Shown here piece after piece: positions 1 through 5,528 of a stretch of DNA of 5,655 nucleotides. The translations under genes and the position numbers were made by a program. Below the pieces are notes generated by a model that saw nothing but the letters and a program-made list of their open reading frames with translations, searched no databases and was not told the DNA's origin. The DNA is from Parcubacteria group bacterium CG11_big_fil_rev_8_21_14_0_20_41_14. GTDB lineage: Bacteria; Patescibacteriota; Patescibacteriia; UBA2169. The stretch's first letter is position 1, and each line of letters begins with the position of its first letter. Where the stretch lies: positions 1-5,655 of the forward strand of contig PCVT01000178.1 in NCBI GenBank assembly GCA_002787075.1, in the 5' to 3' direction.

Positions 1-110
1 GAGAGATTGTATATATTTTTATTTCCATCGTACCTATCAACACACTTATCCAATTCATAGTGCGAAATGAAATCCACGATTTGAGAAAAAATATATCTGT
101 CTTTATTCAT
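1..110 (-). CDS. IS4-family transposase, N-terminal fragment (DUF4372), runs off left edge
   Basis: The reverse strand from ATG at 110 stays open to the window edge for 36 codons, starting MNKDRYIFSQIVDFISHYEL and continuing with a DKCVDRYDGNK stretch. This F-S-Q-I-x-D-F ... R-Y-x-G-[ND] pattern is what I know from the DUF4372 N-terminal domain found ahead of the DDE catalytic domain in a subgroup of IS4-family transposases, which cut and paste their insertion sequence. The catalytic part would lie to the left, outside the window, so whether the copy is intact cannot be judged. No strong ribosome-binding site precedes the ATG. The element is read away from the other genes, so its upstream end should lie somewhere between about 111 and 250. 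Family assignment rests on pattern recall over a short stretch. Confidence 0.72.
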   Translation of the reverse strand, partial: MNKDRYIFSQIVDFISHYELDKCVDRYDGNKNIYNL

Positions 111-152
111 AGATAATTATCTTAGTTTTAATTAAACTGTGGATAATTATCC
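111..152. repeat. Paired identical-core palindromes upstream of the transposase
   Basis: Two perfect 12-bp palindromes, AGATAATTATCT (111-122) and GGATAATTATCC (141-152), share the core GATAATTATC exactly 30 bp apart. Between them lies a near-palindrome, AGTTTTAATTAAACT (124-138). The first directly abuts the transposase start codon. The spacing of about three helical turns suggests a binding site for a dimeric regulator or for the transposase at its insertion-sequence end; that is inference. A 9-mer matching the DnaA-box consensus (TGTGGATAA, 138-146) overlaps the second palindrome, but a single match is not evidence of an origin. Confidence 0.45.
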
Positions 153-255
153 CACGATCAATTCAAATCGTAAAATAGCAAAAAGATTGATTCTGTGCTA
201 AAGTTAGATAAAATTATTGAAATAATTTTTGAAAGACGCAACACTAGTGGCCGAT

Positions 256-386
256 GCGTTGTACGAAATAAATTTTTTATCTTGGTGGTAATTTAAAGTT
301 TTGCGCATTGAACCACGACGAAAATTTGATTTTTTTATTTATTTTATAGAGGGGTTTAATGGTGTCTTTTTTGCTCCTAGAATCGC
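256..386 (-). repeat. Flanking repeat copy A (inverted relative to copy B)
   Basis: Read on the minus strand, this segment aligns end to end with 1517-1633 on the plus strand. Shared blocks, in order, are GCGATTC, CACCA, ACCCCTCT (minus strand of 348-355), an A-rich run ending AAATTTTC, a poorly conserved middle of about 36 nt, and a final 27-nt block (256-282) matching 23 of 27 positions, beginning AGATAAAAAATTTA. Copy A carries about 13 extra nt (367-379), which form part of the 364-395 hairpin. The two copies bracket the HD/KilA-N block. I do not recognise the element. Collinearity of several blocks at matching spacing is the main support, because parts are AT-rich. Confidence 0.55.
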
Positions 387-395
387 AAAAAAGAC
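364..395. repeat. Hairpin with 11-bp perfect stem
   Basis: GTCTTTTTTGC (364-374) and GCAAAAAAGAC (385-395) form a perfect 11-bp stem around a 10-nt loop, 15 nt before the ATG at 411. The right arm is followed by GGATTTTAAAAAATT rather than a clean T-run, so it is at best an unusual terminator. It resembles the hairpin at 1856-1880: both begin GGTGT, have a GCTCC motif at the loop side and end ACGG. That suggests a dispersed repeat family. Confidence 0.5.
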
Positions 396-410
396 GGATT
401 TTAAAAAATT

Positions 411-710
411 ATGAATTTAGATTTGAATAATTTGGAAGAGTATCTAAAAGAAAAAATATTACCCGATTTAGAAAAAAGTCGTGGTGGTTTTGATAAGATT
501 CACACACTAGAAGTTGTTGTGTGGCTGAAGCAGATTATCGACCACAATCCTGAATTAAAGTTAGACGAAACAGTTTTGATAATTGCGGCATACGCTCATG
601 ACTGGGGTTATGCAGATATTTTTAGAGACGGTCAGGTTATGAATTTTGAATTAATTGAGAATGCCAAAAAATTGCACATGGAGCTAAGCGCAAAAAAGAA
701 GGAGTTTTAA
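411..710 (+). CDS. Truncated HD-domain phosphohydrolase-like protein (probable gene fragment)
   Basis: The 99-residue product has the front half of an HD domain: a first His at 31 (DKIHT, in the helix that normally supplies the first metal ligand) and the hallmark His63-Asp64 in AAYAHDWGYADI. The HD superfamily binds metal with a H...HD...D set and hydrolyses phosphoesters such as nucleotides or signalling nucleotides. The last Asp, normally in a VxxHD-like helix further on, is absent. Homologues I recall are roughly 180-200 residues, so about half is missing. The frame ends AKKKEF-TAA inside an A-rich run, exactly where the KilA-N reading frame begins, and both lie in the same frame. No clear Shine-Dalgarno precedes the ATG, and a hairpin lies 15 nt upstream. 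Without the final Asp it is unlikely to be catalytically active. The true substrate cannot be told. Confidence 0.62.
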   Translation: MNLDLNNLEEYLKEKILPDLEKSRGGFDKIHTLEVVVWLKQIIDHNPELKLDETVLIIAAYAHDWGYADIFRDGQVMNFELIENAKKLHMELSAKKKEF

Positions 711-743
711 AAAAAAGGCAATGCGGACTATGATTATATTTCC

Positions 744-1490
744 TTGACTGACATGCTTAAAGCAAAGGATGGTGATTTTTTCATCTCTGATTGGCTCAGA
801 AACAGAAATACTGTTGAATTTTTGGGTATTTGGGAAAGAATTTATAATCCAGATTTTAATTATGGCGAATTCGCCATAATTAAAAGCAAAGCAGGTTTAA
901 ACAACTATAAAATAAGCGCGAAAGAATGGGTAGAAAAAACCAAAGCTATAGGATTAAAAGCGACAACTGGAAGATACGGCGGAACTTATGCGCATAAAGA
1001 TATCGCTTTTGAATTCGGGATGTGGATCAGCGCTGAATTCAAAATTTATCTCATCAAGGAATTTCAACGTCTTAAGGAAGATGAAGCAGAAAATTTAAAG
1101 CTTGGGTGGAATCTTCAGAGAACGCTGGCAAAGATCAATTACAAAATTCACACTGACGCCATAAAAGAAAAACTAATTCCGCATGAATTAACGAAAGAGC
1201 AAGTAAATATGGAATATGCCAATGAAGCAGATTTGCTCAATGTGGCATTATTCGGAATAACCGCCAAAATGTGGCGAGATCAAAATTCAAAGCTAAAAGG
1301 AAATATTCGTGATTATGCCTCGATTGAGCAGTTGGTTGTTCTATCTAATCTTGAAAGTATAAACGCGTTATTAATTCGCGATAGTCTTTCACAGAAAGAC
1401 CGAATTTTAAAATTAAACAATACAGCAATTATCCAAATGAAGTCGCTCTTAACAAACAATGGAGTTAAAAAATTGAAATCGTTGAAATGA
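744..1490 (+). CDS. KilA-N domain-containing protein, probably 5'-truncated
   Basis: The product has a KilA-N domain in about the first 110 residues, with the characteristic WLRNRNTVEFLGIWE segment and the block GRYGGTYAHKDIAFEFGMWI followed by SAEFKIYLIKEFQRL. KilA-N is a DNA-binding fold of phage and large-virus proteins and of phage antirepressors. A helical C-terminal half follows (LAKINYKIHTDAIKE ... NEADLLNVALFG ... SIEQLVVLSNLES), which I recall from full-length KilA-N proteins of uncultivated bacteria. The only in-frame starts are TTG 744 and ATG 753. Yet the frame stays open upstream to the TAA at 708-710, and those codons encode NADYDYIS, matching the conserved first strand of the domain. 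The genuine N-terminus therefore appears lost, so this is either a weakly expressed TTG-started protein or a decaying pseudogene. The role is not known. Confidence 0.75.
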   Translation: MTDMLKAKDGDFFISDWLRNRNTVEFLGIWERIYNPDFNYGEFAIIKSKAGLNNYKISAKEWVEKTKAIGLKATTGRYGGTYAHKDIAFEFGMWISAEFKIYLIKEFQRLKEDEAENLKLGWNLQRTLAKINYKIHTDAIKEKLIPHELTKEQVNMEYANEADLLNVALFGITAKMWRDQNSKLKGNIRDYASIEQLVVLSNLESINALLIRDSLSQKDRILKLNNTAIIQMKSLLTNNGVKKLKSLK

Positions 1491-1503
1491 AATGCAATAA
1501 GGA

Positions 1504-1554
1504 GTTTTTATTTTTGGCGATTCACCACTGACCCCTCTGGCCAAAAATAAAAAC
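1504..1554. repeat. Hairpin with 15-bp perfect stem after KilA-N gene
   Basis: GTTTTTATTTTTGGC (1504-1518) and GCCAAAAATAAAAAC (1540-1554) form a perfect 15-bp stem with a 21-nt loop, 13 nt after the KilA-N stop codon. Its position suits transcript termination or 3'-end protection. However, the right arm is followed by A residues, not T, on the plus strand, and no T-run follows on the minus strand, so it is not a textbook rho-independent terminator. Part of it overlaps flanking repeat copy B. Confidence 0.6.
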
Positions 1555-1633
1555 AAAAAATAAAATTTTCTTTTACGAAACACGAAGTTTAGTTTAATAA
1601 TCATTGAGATAAAAAATTTACATCGCACAACAC
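1517..1633 (+). repeat. Flanking repeat copy B (inverted relative to copy A)
   Basis: This is the plus-strand partner of the minus-strand element at 256-386. Shared blocks are GCGATTC (1517-1523), CACCA (1523-1527), ACCCCTCT (1531-1538), an A-rich run ending AAATTTTC near 1570, and AGATAAAAAATTTA followed by TCG and ACAAC (1607-1633, 23 of 27 matches). With copy A it encloses the HD-fragment and KilA-N gene. No transposase-like coding sequence lies inside the pair, so mobility, if any, would need an enzyme supplied from elsewhere. Confidence 0.55.
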
Positions 1634-1812
1634 CGAGTATGCGGCTTAAAAATTTTGCATTTATTACAATTAAAATGAAGCGCAAAATTTTTTCGACCCA
1701 AATTCGCTTTTCTCCGGTGGGTGGTAAATCAAGCAAAAGTGCGATAAAATAGGATTAAGTCAATTAACAAAATTAATTCAATAAATCCGAAAAGCGAACT
1801 TCGCATACTCGG
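1633..1812. repeat. Two nested long-range inverted repeats in the gene-free spacer
   Basis: The stretch 1491-1900 carries no convincing gene and is built of repeats. The outer pair is CCGAGTATGCG (1633-1643) with CGCATACTCGG (1802-1812). The inner pair is TTCGCTTTTC (1703-1712) with GAAAAGCGAA (1789-1798). Both are perfect, and they nest, so the transcript could fold into a long interrupted hairpin. The outer arms are GC-rich compared with the AT-rich surroundings, which makes a chance match less likely. The segment GGTGGTAAATCAAGC from about 1718 faintly resembles GGTGGTAATTTAAAG near 285, hinting at a third decayed copy of the flanking element. No function can be assigned. Confidence 0.45.
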
Positions 1813-1855
1813 AATTATATGCAATTCAAAAAAATATTTTTCTTTTTTATAAGGT

Positions 1856-1880
1856 GTTTTCTCCGCTCCGCTAAGAAAAC
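1856..1880. repeat. Short hairpin related to the one at 364-395
   Basis: GTTTTCT (1856-1862) and AGAAAAC (1874-1880) form a 7-bp stem with loop CCGCTCCGCTA. The surrounding GGTGT ... GCTCC ... ACGG pattern is shared with the 364-395 hairpin. It lies 20 nt upstream of the csoR -35 box, so it may insulate the copper operon from upstream transcription. There is no proper T-run, so the terminator role is speculative. Confidence 0.4.
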
Positions 1881-1899
1881 GGTTTATTTAAAACAAAGA

Positions 1900-1929
1900 T
1901 TGACAAGTATACCCCCTAGGGGGTATACT
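1900..1929 (+). promoter_or_regulatory. Promoter of the copper operon
   Basis: TTGACA (1900-1905) is a perfect -35 hexamer and TATACT (1924-1929) is a five-of-six -10 hexamer, separated by 18 bp. Transcription should begin about 7 nt after the -10, near 1936-1938, which coincides with the ATG at 1938. The whole promoter lies within or touching the palindromic operator, so bound repressor would exclude RNA polymerase. Confidence 0.8.
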
Positions 1930-1932
1930 TGT
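1903..1932. promoter_or_regulatory. CsoR operator: perfect 30-bp palindrome
   Basis: The left half ACAAGTATACCCCCT (1903-1917) is followed at once by its exact reverse complement AGGGGGTATACTTGT (1918-1932). The inner TATACCCCC-TAGGGGGTATA matches the known style of CsoR boxes, with a G/C tract on each side of a central TA and flanking ATA/TAT. The family's tetrameric repressors bind such sites when free of Cu(I) and leave when copper binds. The repressor gene itself begins 5 nt downstream, so autoregulation of the whole operon is expected. A perfect palindrome this long is stricter than many characterised CsoR sites. Confidence 0.9.
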
Positions 1933-1937
1933 TTTAT

Positions 1938-2213
1938 ATGAAATACATGGACGATAAAAACAAGGCAAAAGTCATCCGCCGCCTCAAGCTTTTAGAAGGA
2001 CAGGTTCGCGGACTTCAACGAATGGTAGAAAACGATACCTACTGTATTGATGTGACCACACAGACATCGGCAGTAAAACAGGGCTTGTCTAATGTCGAAG
2101 ACTTGCTCCTTGAAAATCACCTTGGGCATTGTGTTTTTCATCAGATACAGTCTGGTCAAACAAAGAAAGCCAAAGAGGAGATCATCAAGGTTTATAAGCT
2201 AAAGAGGAAATAA
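1938..2213 (+). CDS. csoR: Copper-sensing transcriptional repressor CsoR (DUF156 family)
   Basis: This 91-residue all-helical repressor of the CsoR/RcnR family binds operator DNA in the apo state and lets go on binding Cu(I). The family opening KAKVIRRLKLLEGQVRGLQR is present, followed by DTYCIDVTTQ and NHLGHCV. From the ATG at 1938, the Cu(I) ligands fall at Cys36, His61 and Cys65, with Tyr35 and Glu81 as second-shell residues. These are the same positions as in Mycobacterium tuberculosis CsoR as I recall it. The Cys-His-Cys set argues against nickel (RcnR), formaldehyde (FrmR) and persulfide (CstR) sensors. A longer frame from TTG 1929 is rejected because that codon overlaps the -10 box. 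ATG 1947 is an alternative start. It heads the operon, and its stop lies 1 nt before copA. Confidence 0.93.
   Translation: MKYMDDKNKAKVIRRLKLLEGQVRGLQRMVENDTYCIDVTTQTSAVKQGLSNVEDLLLENHLGHCVFHQIQSGQTKKAKEEIIKVYKLKRK
2203..2208 (+). promoter_or_regulatory. Ribosome-binding site of copA
   Basis: AGAGGA sits 6 nt before the ATG at 2215, inside the last codons of csoR. It supports that start and suggests translational coupling, since ribosomes ending csoR finish 1 nt from the copA start. It is the clearest Shine-Dalgarno-like site in the window. Confidence 0.6.
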
Positions 2214-2214
2214 T

Positions 2215-4509
2215 ATGCATACACAAACGTACAAAATTAAAGGAATGCATTGCGCCTCATGTTCATCAGTTATTGAGAAAACTTTTAAGAAAATTACGGG
2301 GGTACAATCGGCTGAAGTGAACTATGGCACCGAAAAAGCCAAAGTTTCTTTTGATTCCTCAAAAACAAATCCGCATGATCTTTCTAAGCATATTGAACCG
2401 CTAGGGTACTCTCTGGAGATTTCTGCTACAGCCGAAGAAATGGGTATGTCAGCAGACGAACATGCGGCTCATTTAGGACTAAATCAATCTAAAAAGGAAA
2501 AGTTAGCCGAGGTTGATGATATGCGAACAAAAGTGATTTCAGCCATTCCTATTGCGATTTTTGCAGCTTTTATCATGGTTTGGGATATTCTTACGAAATA
2601 TGGCGTCGTATCAGAAATGGGTTATGTGGTAAAAGAGTTTTTTCATCATCTTCTACCCTTGATGGCGACATATATACTCTTTGTCGTTGGTAAGCCATAC
2701 CTGCTTGGTTTTTATAGATTTCTCCGATATGGCAAGGCAAATATGGATACGCTCATCGGTATTGGAACTACCGCCGCCTTTTTATATAGCTTTGCAGTTA
2801 CGGCACTTGAGGAAACACTCCGGCCTTTTATAAATGTTGATTATCAATATTACGATGTGACTATTGTGGTCATTACCTTTATTGCCCTTGGCAAATACTT
2901 GGAAGCCCGATCAAAAATAAAGACGGGCGACGCCATAGAAAAACTTCTTAATCTGCAAGCCAAGACCGCGCTCGTTATCCGTGATGGAAAAGAAATAGAA
3001 GTATCGGTCAATGACGTAAAGCACGGCGATCTGATCATCGTAAAGCCGGGAGCGAAGATTCCTGTGGACGGCGTGATAACCGATGGTGGTTCTTTTGTTG
3101 ATGAATCTATGGTCACCGGAGAGCCGATGCCAGCGCAGAAAAAGATCGGAAGCCTTGTCGTATCCGGAACAATCAATACCAGTGGTTCGTTTACATTTAA
3201 AGCAACAAAAGTTGGATCAGAAACACTGCTCGCCCAGATCATCAAAATGGTTGAGGACGCTCAGGGAAGCAAGGCTCCGATACAGGCGCTTGCAGACAAA
3301 ATTTCGTCAGTCTTTGTGCCAATTGTTTTGGGTGTAGCTTTTCTCTCTCTCGGCGCGTGGCTTATTGTTGGATCGCAATATTTAGGCTTCTCTCAGGCTC
3401 TATCATTTGGGCTTGTTTCGTTTGTGGGCATTCTGGTCATTGCGTGCCCGTGCGCCCTCGGTCTTGCCACGCCAACGGCAATTATCGTCGGTGTTGGCAA
3501 AGGGGCAAAAGAAGGCATTCTTATCAAAGATGCCGCTACTCTTGAAAAACTGCATAAGGTAAATACTGTTGTGGTTGATAAAACAGGCACATTAACCCGT
3601 GGCAAGCCGACGCTTGTTGATATTCAAAATCTTTCAAATCAAAAAGACGATGAGCTCGTATCAATTCTGGCGTCGCTTGAGAAAAAATCAGAACATCCGA
3701 TTGCTCACGCAATCGTAAACTATGCACAGGAAAAGAATATTCTCCTGTCAGAGACTTCGGACTTTGAGGGAATACAAGGCAAAGGGCTTAAGGGGAAAAT
3801 TAACGGCACGGAATACTTTGTCGGCAATGCAAAACTCATAAGTGATCTACAAGTCTCCTTTGATGCGACAAAACTTAACGAGTTTACTTCGCAGGGCAAA
3901 ACGCCAGTCATTCTTGCTACCAAAGAAAAAGTCCTCGGTTTTGTCATGGTAGCTGATGAGATAAAAACAGAATCAGTTGAAGCAGTAAAGAGCCTCCATG
4001 CTCTGGGCATCAAAGTAGTTATGCTTACCGGTGATGATGAAAAAGCTGCCAAGTACATAGGATCACTTGTTGGTATTGATGACGTTGTGGCTCACGTGCT
4101 ACCGCAGGACAAGCTCGAAAAGATAAAAGAGCTTCAGTCACAGGGTCGAGTGGTGGCAATGGCTGGTGACGGTGTAAACGACGCCCCCGCGCTCGCTCAA
4201 GCAGATGTTGGCATCGCCATGGGGACCGGAACGGATGTAGCGATAGAGTCGGCCGGAATCACACTTCTTGGAGGAGATATTTCAAAGCTTGTCAAAGCAA
4301 TCAAGCTTTCAAAAATCACCATGCGAGGGATTAAGCAGAATCTGTTCTGGGCATTTATCTATAACATTGTCGGTATTCCACTTGCGGCTGGGGCTTTGTA
4401 TCCGGTATTCGGCTGGCTCTTGAATCCTGTATTTGCCGGTTTTGCCATGGCGATGTCATCGGTATCAGTGGTGTCGAATTCGCTTCGAATTAAAGCAAAG
4501 AAATTATAA
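2215..4509 (+). CDS. copA: Copper-exporting P1B-1-type ATPase
   Basis: This 764-residue membrane pump uses ATP to move Cu(I) out of the cytoplasm. Domains in order: an N-terminal HMA copper-binding domain (about 4-70, GMHCASC with Cys13 and Cys16); a His/Met-containing linker (about 75-90, MGMSADEHAAH); membrane helices 1-4 (about 107-230); the actuator domain with TGE at 301-303; helices 5-6 with the Cys411-Pro-Cys413 transport motif; the phosphorylation site DKTGT at Asp455; the nucleotide-binding His494-Pro; the hinge GDGVND at 651-656; then helices 7-8. Tyr716-Asn717 in helix 7 and Met747-Ser-Ser in helix 8 are the signature residues of the Cu(I) subgroup, which argues against Zn/Cd or Co pumps. 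One HMA domain and this length are usual for bacterial CopA. All catalytic motifs are intact. The gene lies directly downstream of csoR under the same operator, which fits export rather than import. Confidence 0.96.
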   Translation: MHTQTYKIKGMHCASCSSVIEKTFKKITGVQSAEVNYGTEKAKVSFDSSKTNPHDLSKHIEPLGYSLEISATAEEMGMSADEHAAHLGLNQSKKEKLAEVDDMRTKVISAIPIAIFAAFIMVWDILTKYGVVSEMGYVVKEFFHHLLPLMATYILFVVGKPYLLGFYRFLRYGKANMDTLIGIGTTAAFLYSFAVTALEETLRPFINVDYQYYDVTIVVITFIALGKYLEARSKIKTGDAIEKLLNLQAKTALVIRDGKEIEVSVNDVKHGDLIIVKPGAKIPVDGVITDGGSFVDESMVTGEPMPAQKKIGSLVVSGTINTSGSFTFKATKVGSETLLAQIIKMVEDAQGSKAPIQALADKISSVFVPIVLGVAFLSLGAWLIVGSQYLGFSQALSFGLVSFVGILVIACPCALGLATPTAIIVGVGKGAKEGILIKDAATLEKLHKVNTVVVDKTGTLTRGKPTLVDIQNLSNQKDDELVSILASLEKKSEHPIAHAIVNYAQEKNILLSETSDFEGIQGKGLKGKINGTEYFVGNAKLISDLQVSFDATKLNEFTSQGKTPVILATKEKVLGFVMVADEIKTESVEAVKSLHALGIKVVMLTGDDEKAAKYIGSLVGIDDVVAHVLPQDKLEKIKELQSQGRVVAMAGDGVNDAPALAQADVGIAMGTGTDVAIESAGITLLGGDISKLVKAIKLSKITMRGIKQNLFWAFIYNIVGIPLAAGALYPVFGWLLNPVFAGFAMAMSSVSVVSNSLRIKAKKL

Positions 4510-4513
4510 ATAT

Positions 4514-5521
4514 ATGAAGACATACACATTCCATGTTTCAGGCACCCATTGCGCTTCATGTAAAATCTTGATTGAAGACACTTTGAGTGAGCAGAGTTTT
4601 ATAAAAAATGCTCGCGTCAATTTAAAACGCGAGACTGTTGAAATTGAAACTGATAGTGATCAAAACCCCGAAGAATTAGCACAGACACTTACCGATAAAA
4701 TAAAACCGAATGGCTATGCACTGTCGGTAGAAAAATCTATCAAAGAAAAACAAGGCAGTGACGTTATTTGGAAAGCCGTACCGATCGGGCTTGCGTTTCT
4801 CGCTTTATTCTTTCTTTTGCAAAAATCAGGAATTTTAAATCTTGGTATTGGAGGACAAACAACTCCCACAACAAGTTTTATCATCGGTCTTATTGCCTCG
4901 GTATCAAGTTGTTTGGCGATAGTAGGAGGGCTTGTGCTTTCTCTATCAGCGAAAATATCTCAAGACAACGTAAGCGATACCAAAACATTCCTGCTTTTTC
5001 ATACAGGAAGATTGGTTAGTTTTGCAGTATTAGGCGGAGTTCTCGGATTGGTTGGTAGTGCAATCGGAATCAATTTTACTTTTACGGCAATTCTGGGAAT
5101 TATGGCTTCTGTCGTGATGTTATTGCTCGGTTTAAATTTAGTTGGAGTATTTGCAAAAAATAAAATTGCGTTGCCTTCAGCAATCTTTAATTTTTTCAGA
5201 AAAATAGAGCACAAGACTCTCACGCCGCTCATTATCGGTTTTGCTACATTTTTCTTGCCGTGCGGATTTACACAATCAATGCAGGTTTCCGCGCTAGGAA
5301 GCGGATCGTTCATGTCTGGACTTCTTATCATGTTCGCGTTCGCACTCGGAACGCTACCAATGCTTGTACTTCTTTCTTTCGGATCGGCATCGTTTGCACA
5401 CGGAAAACACGCGCCGCTATTTTTCAAATCCGCAGGCGTGGTTGTAATCGGTCTTGGATTATTTGCACTTCTCGCCGGGCTTGCTGGGCTTGGAATCATT
5501 AATCCGCTATTTAACATATAA
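4514..5521 (+). CDS. HMA domain fused to DsbD_2/UreH-like (TauE/SafE-annotated) membrane protein
   Basis: This 335-residue protein begins with an HMA domain (about 3-72) holding Cys13 and Cys16 in GTHCASC, at the same residue numbers as in CopA but with Thr in place of the usual Met. A charged linker leads to about seven membrane helices (near 86-104, 121-146, 159-183, 188-213, 237-258, 263-290, 303-327). The core pattern SSCLAIVGG ... LFHTGRLVSFAVLGG ... FFLPCGFTQS ... FALGTLPML is what I know from the DsbD_2/UreH_2 transmembrane family, often labelled sulfite exporter TauE/SafE. Cys133 and Cys250 lie in membrane helices, like the redox pair of DsbD/CcdA. The ATG at 4514 follows the copA stop by 4 nt. 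A longer frame starting at 4433 inside copA is rejected because it would add residues ahead of an HMA start like CopA's. Likely jobs are passing copper or thiol electrons across the membrane; substrate unknown. Confidence 0.82.
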   Translation: MKTYTFHVSGTHCASCKILIEDTLSEQSFIKNARVNLKRETVEIETDSDQNPEELAQTLTDKIKPNGYALSVEKSIKEKQGSDVIWKAVPIGLAFLALFFLLQKSGILNLGIGGQTTPTTSFIIGLIASVSSCLAIVGGLVLSLSAKISQDNVSDTKTFLLFHTGRLVSFAVLGGVLGLVGSAIGINFTFTAILGIMASVVMLLLGLNLVGVFAKNKIALPSAIFNFFRKIEHKTLTPLIIGFATFFLPCGFTQSMQVSALGSGSFMSGLLIMFAFALGTLPMLVLLSFGSASFAHGKHAPLFFKSAGVVVIGLGLFALLAGLAGLGIINPLFNI

Positions 5522-5528
5522 GTACCTT

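Noticed and set aside
138..146. DnaA-box-like 9-mer as sign of a replication origin
   Set aside because: It is a single match with no cluster, no AT-rich unwinding element pattern and no dnaA/dnaN or plasmid replication gene nearby.
699..1508. 10-bp direct repeat AAGGAGTTTT at 699-708 and 1499-1508 flanking the KilA-N gene, as a possible target-site duplication
   Set aside because: Matches of this length are expected by chance in a window this size, and the sequence after 1508 does not continue the HD reading frame sensibly.
1449..1736. Minus-strand open frame of 95 codons
   Set aside because: It overlaps the KilA-N 3' end, the 15-bp hairpin and the repeat copy B, its composition is driven by A/T runs, and it shows no recognisable domain.
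1929..1937. TTG 1929 as csoR start
   Set aside because: The codon overlaps the -10 box and operator, so it would lie upstream of the predicted transcript start.
2850..4058. Several open frames on both strands inside copA (for example 2850-3245 minus, 3720-4058 minus, 3083-3337 plus)
   Set aside because: They are shadows of copA, whose motifs are intact throughout, and none carries a recognisable domain.
4433..4513. Extended start of the HMA-DsbD_2 gene at 4433 overlapping copA
   Set aside because: The added 27 residues do not resemble anything, while ATG 4514 gives an HMA domain start with the same register as CopA's.
4999..5517. Minus-strand 172-codon frame opposite the HMA-DsbD_2 gene
   Set aside because: The plus-strand frame has a clear HMA domain and membrane pattern, and the opposite frame is an antisense reflection of hydrophobic codons.
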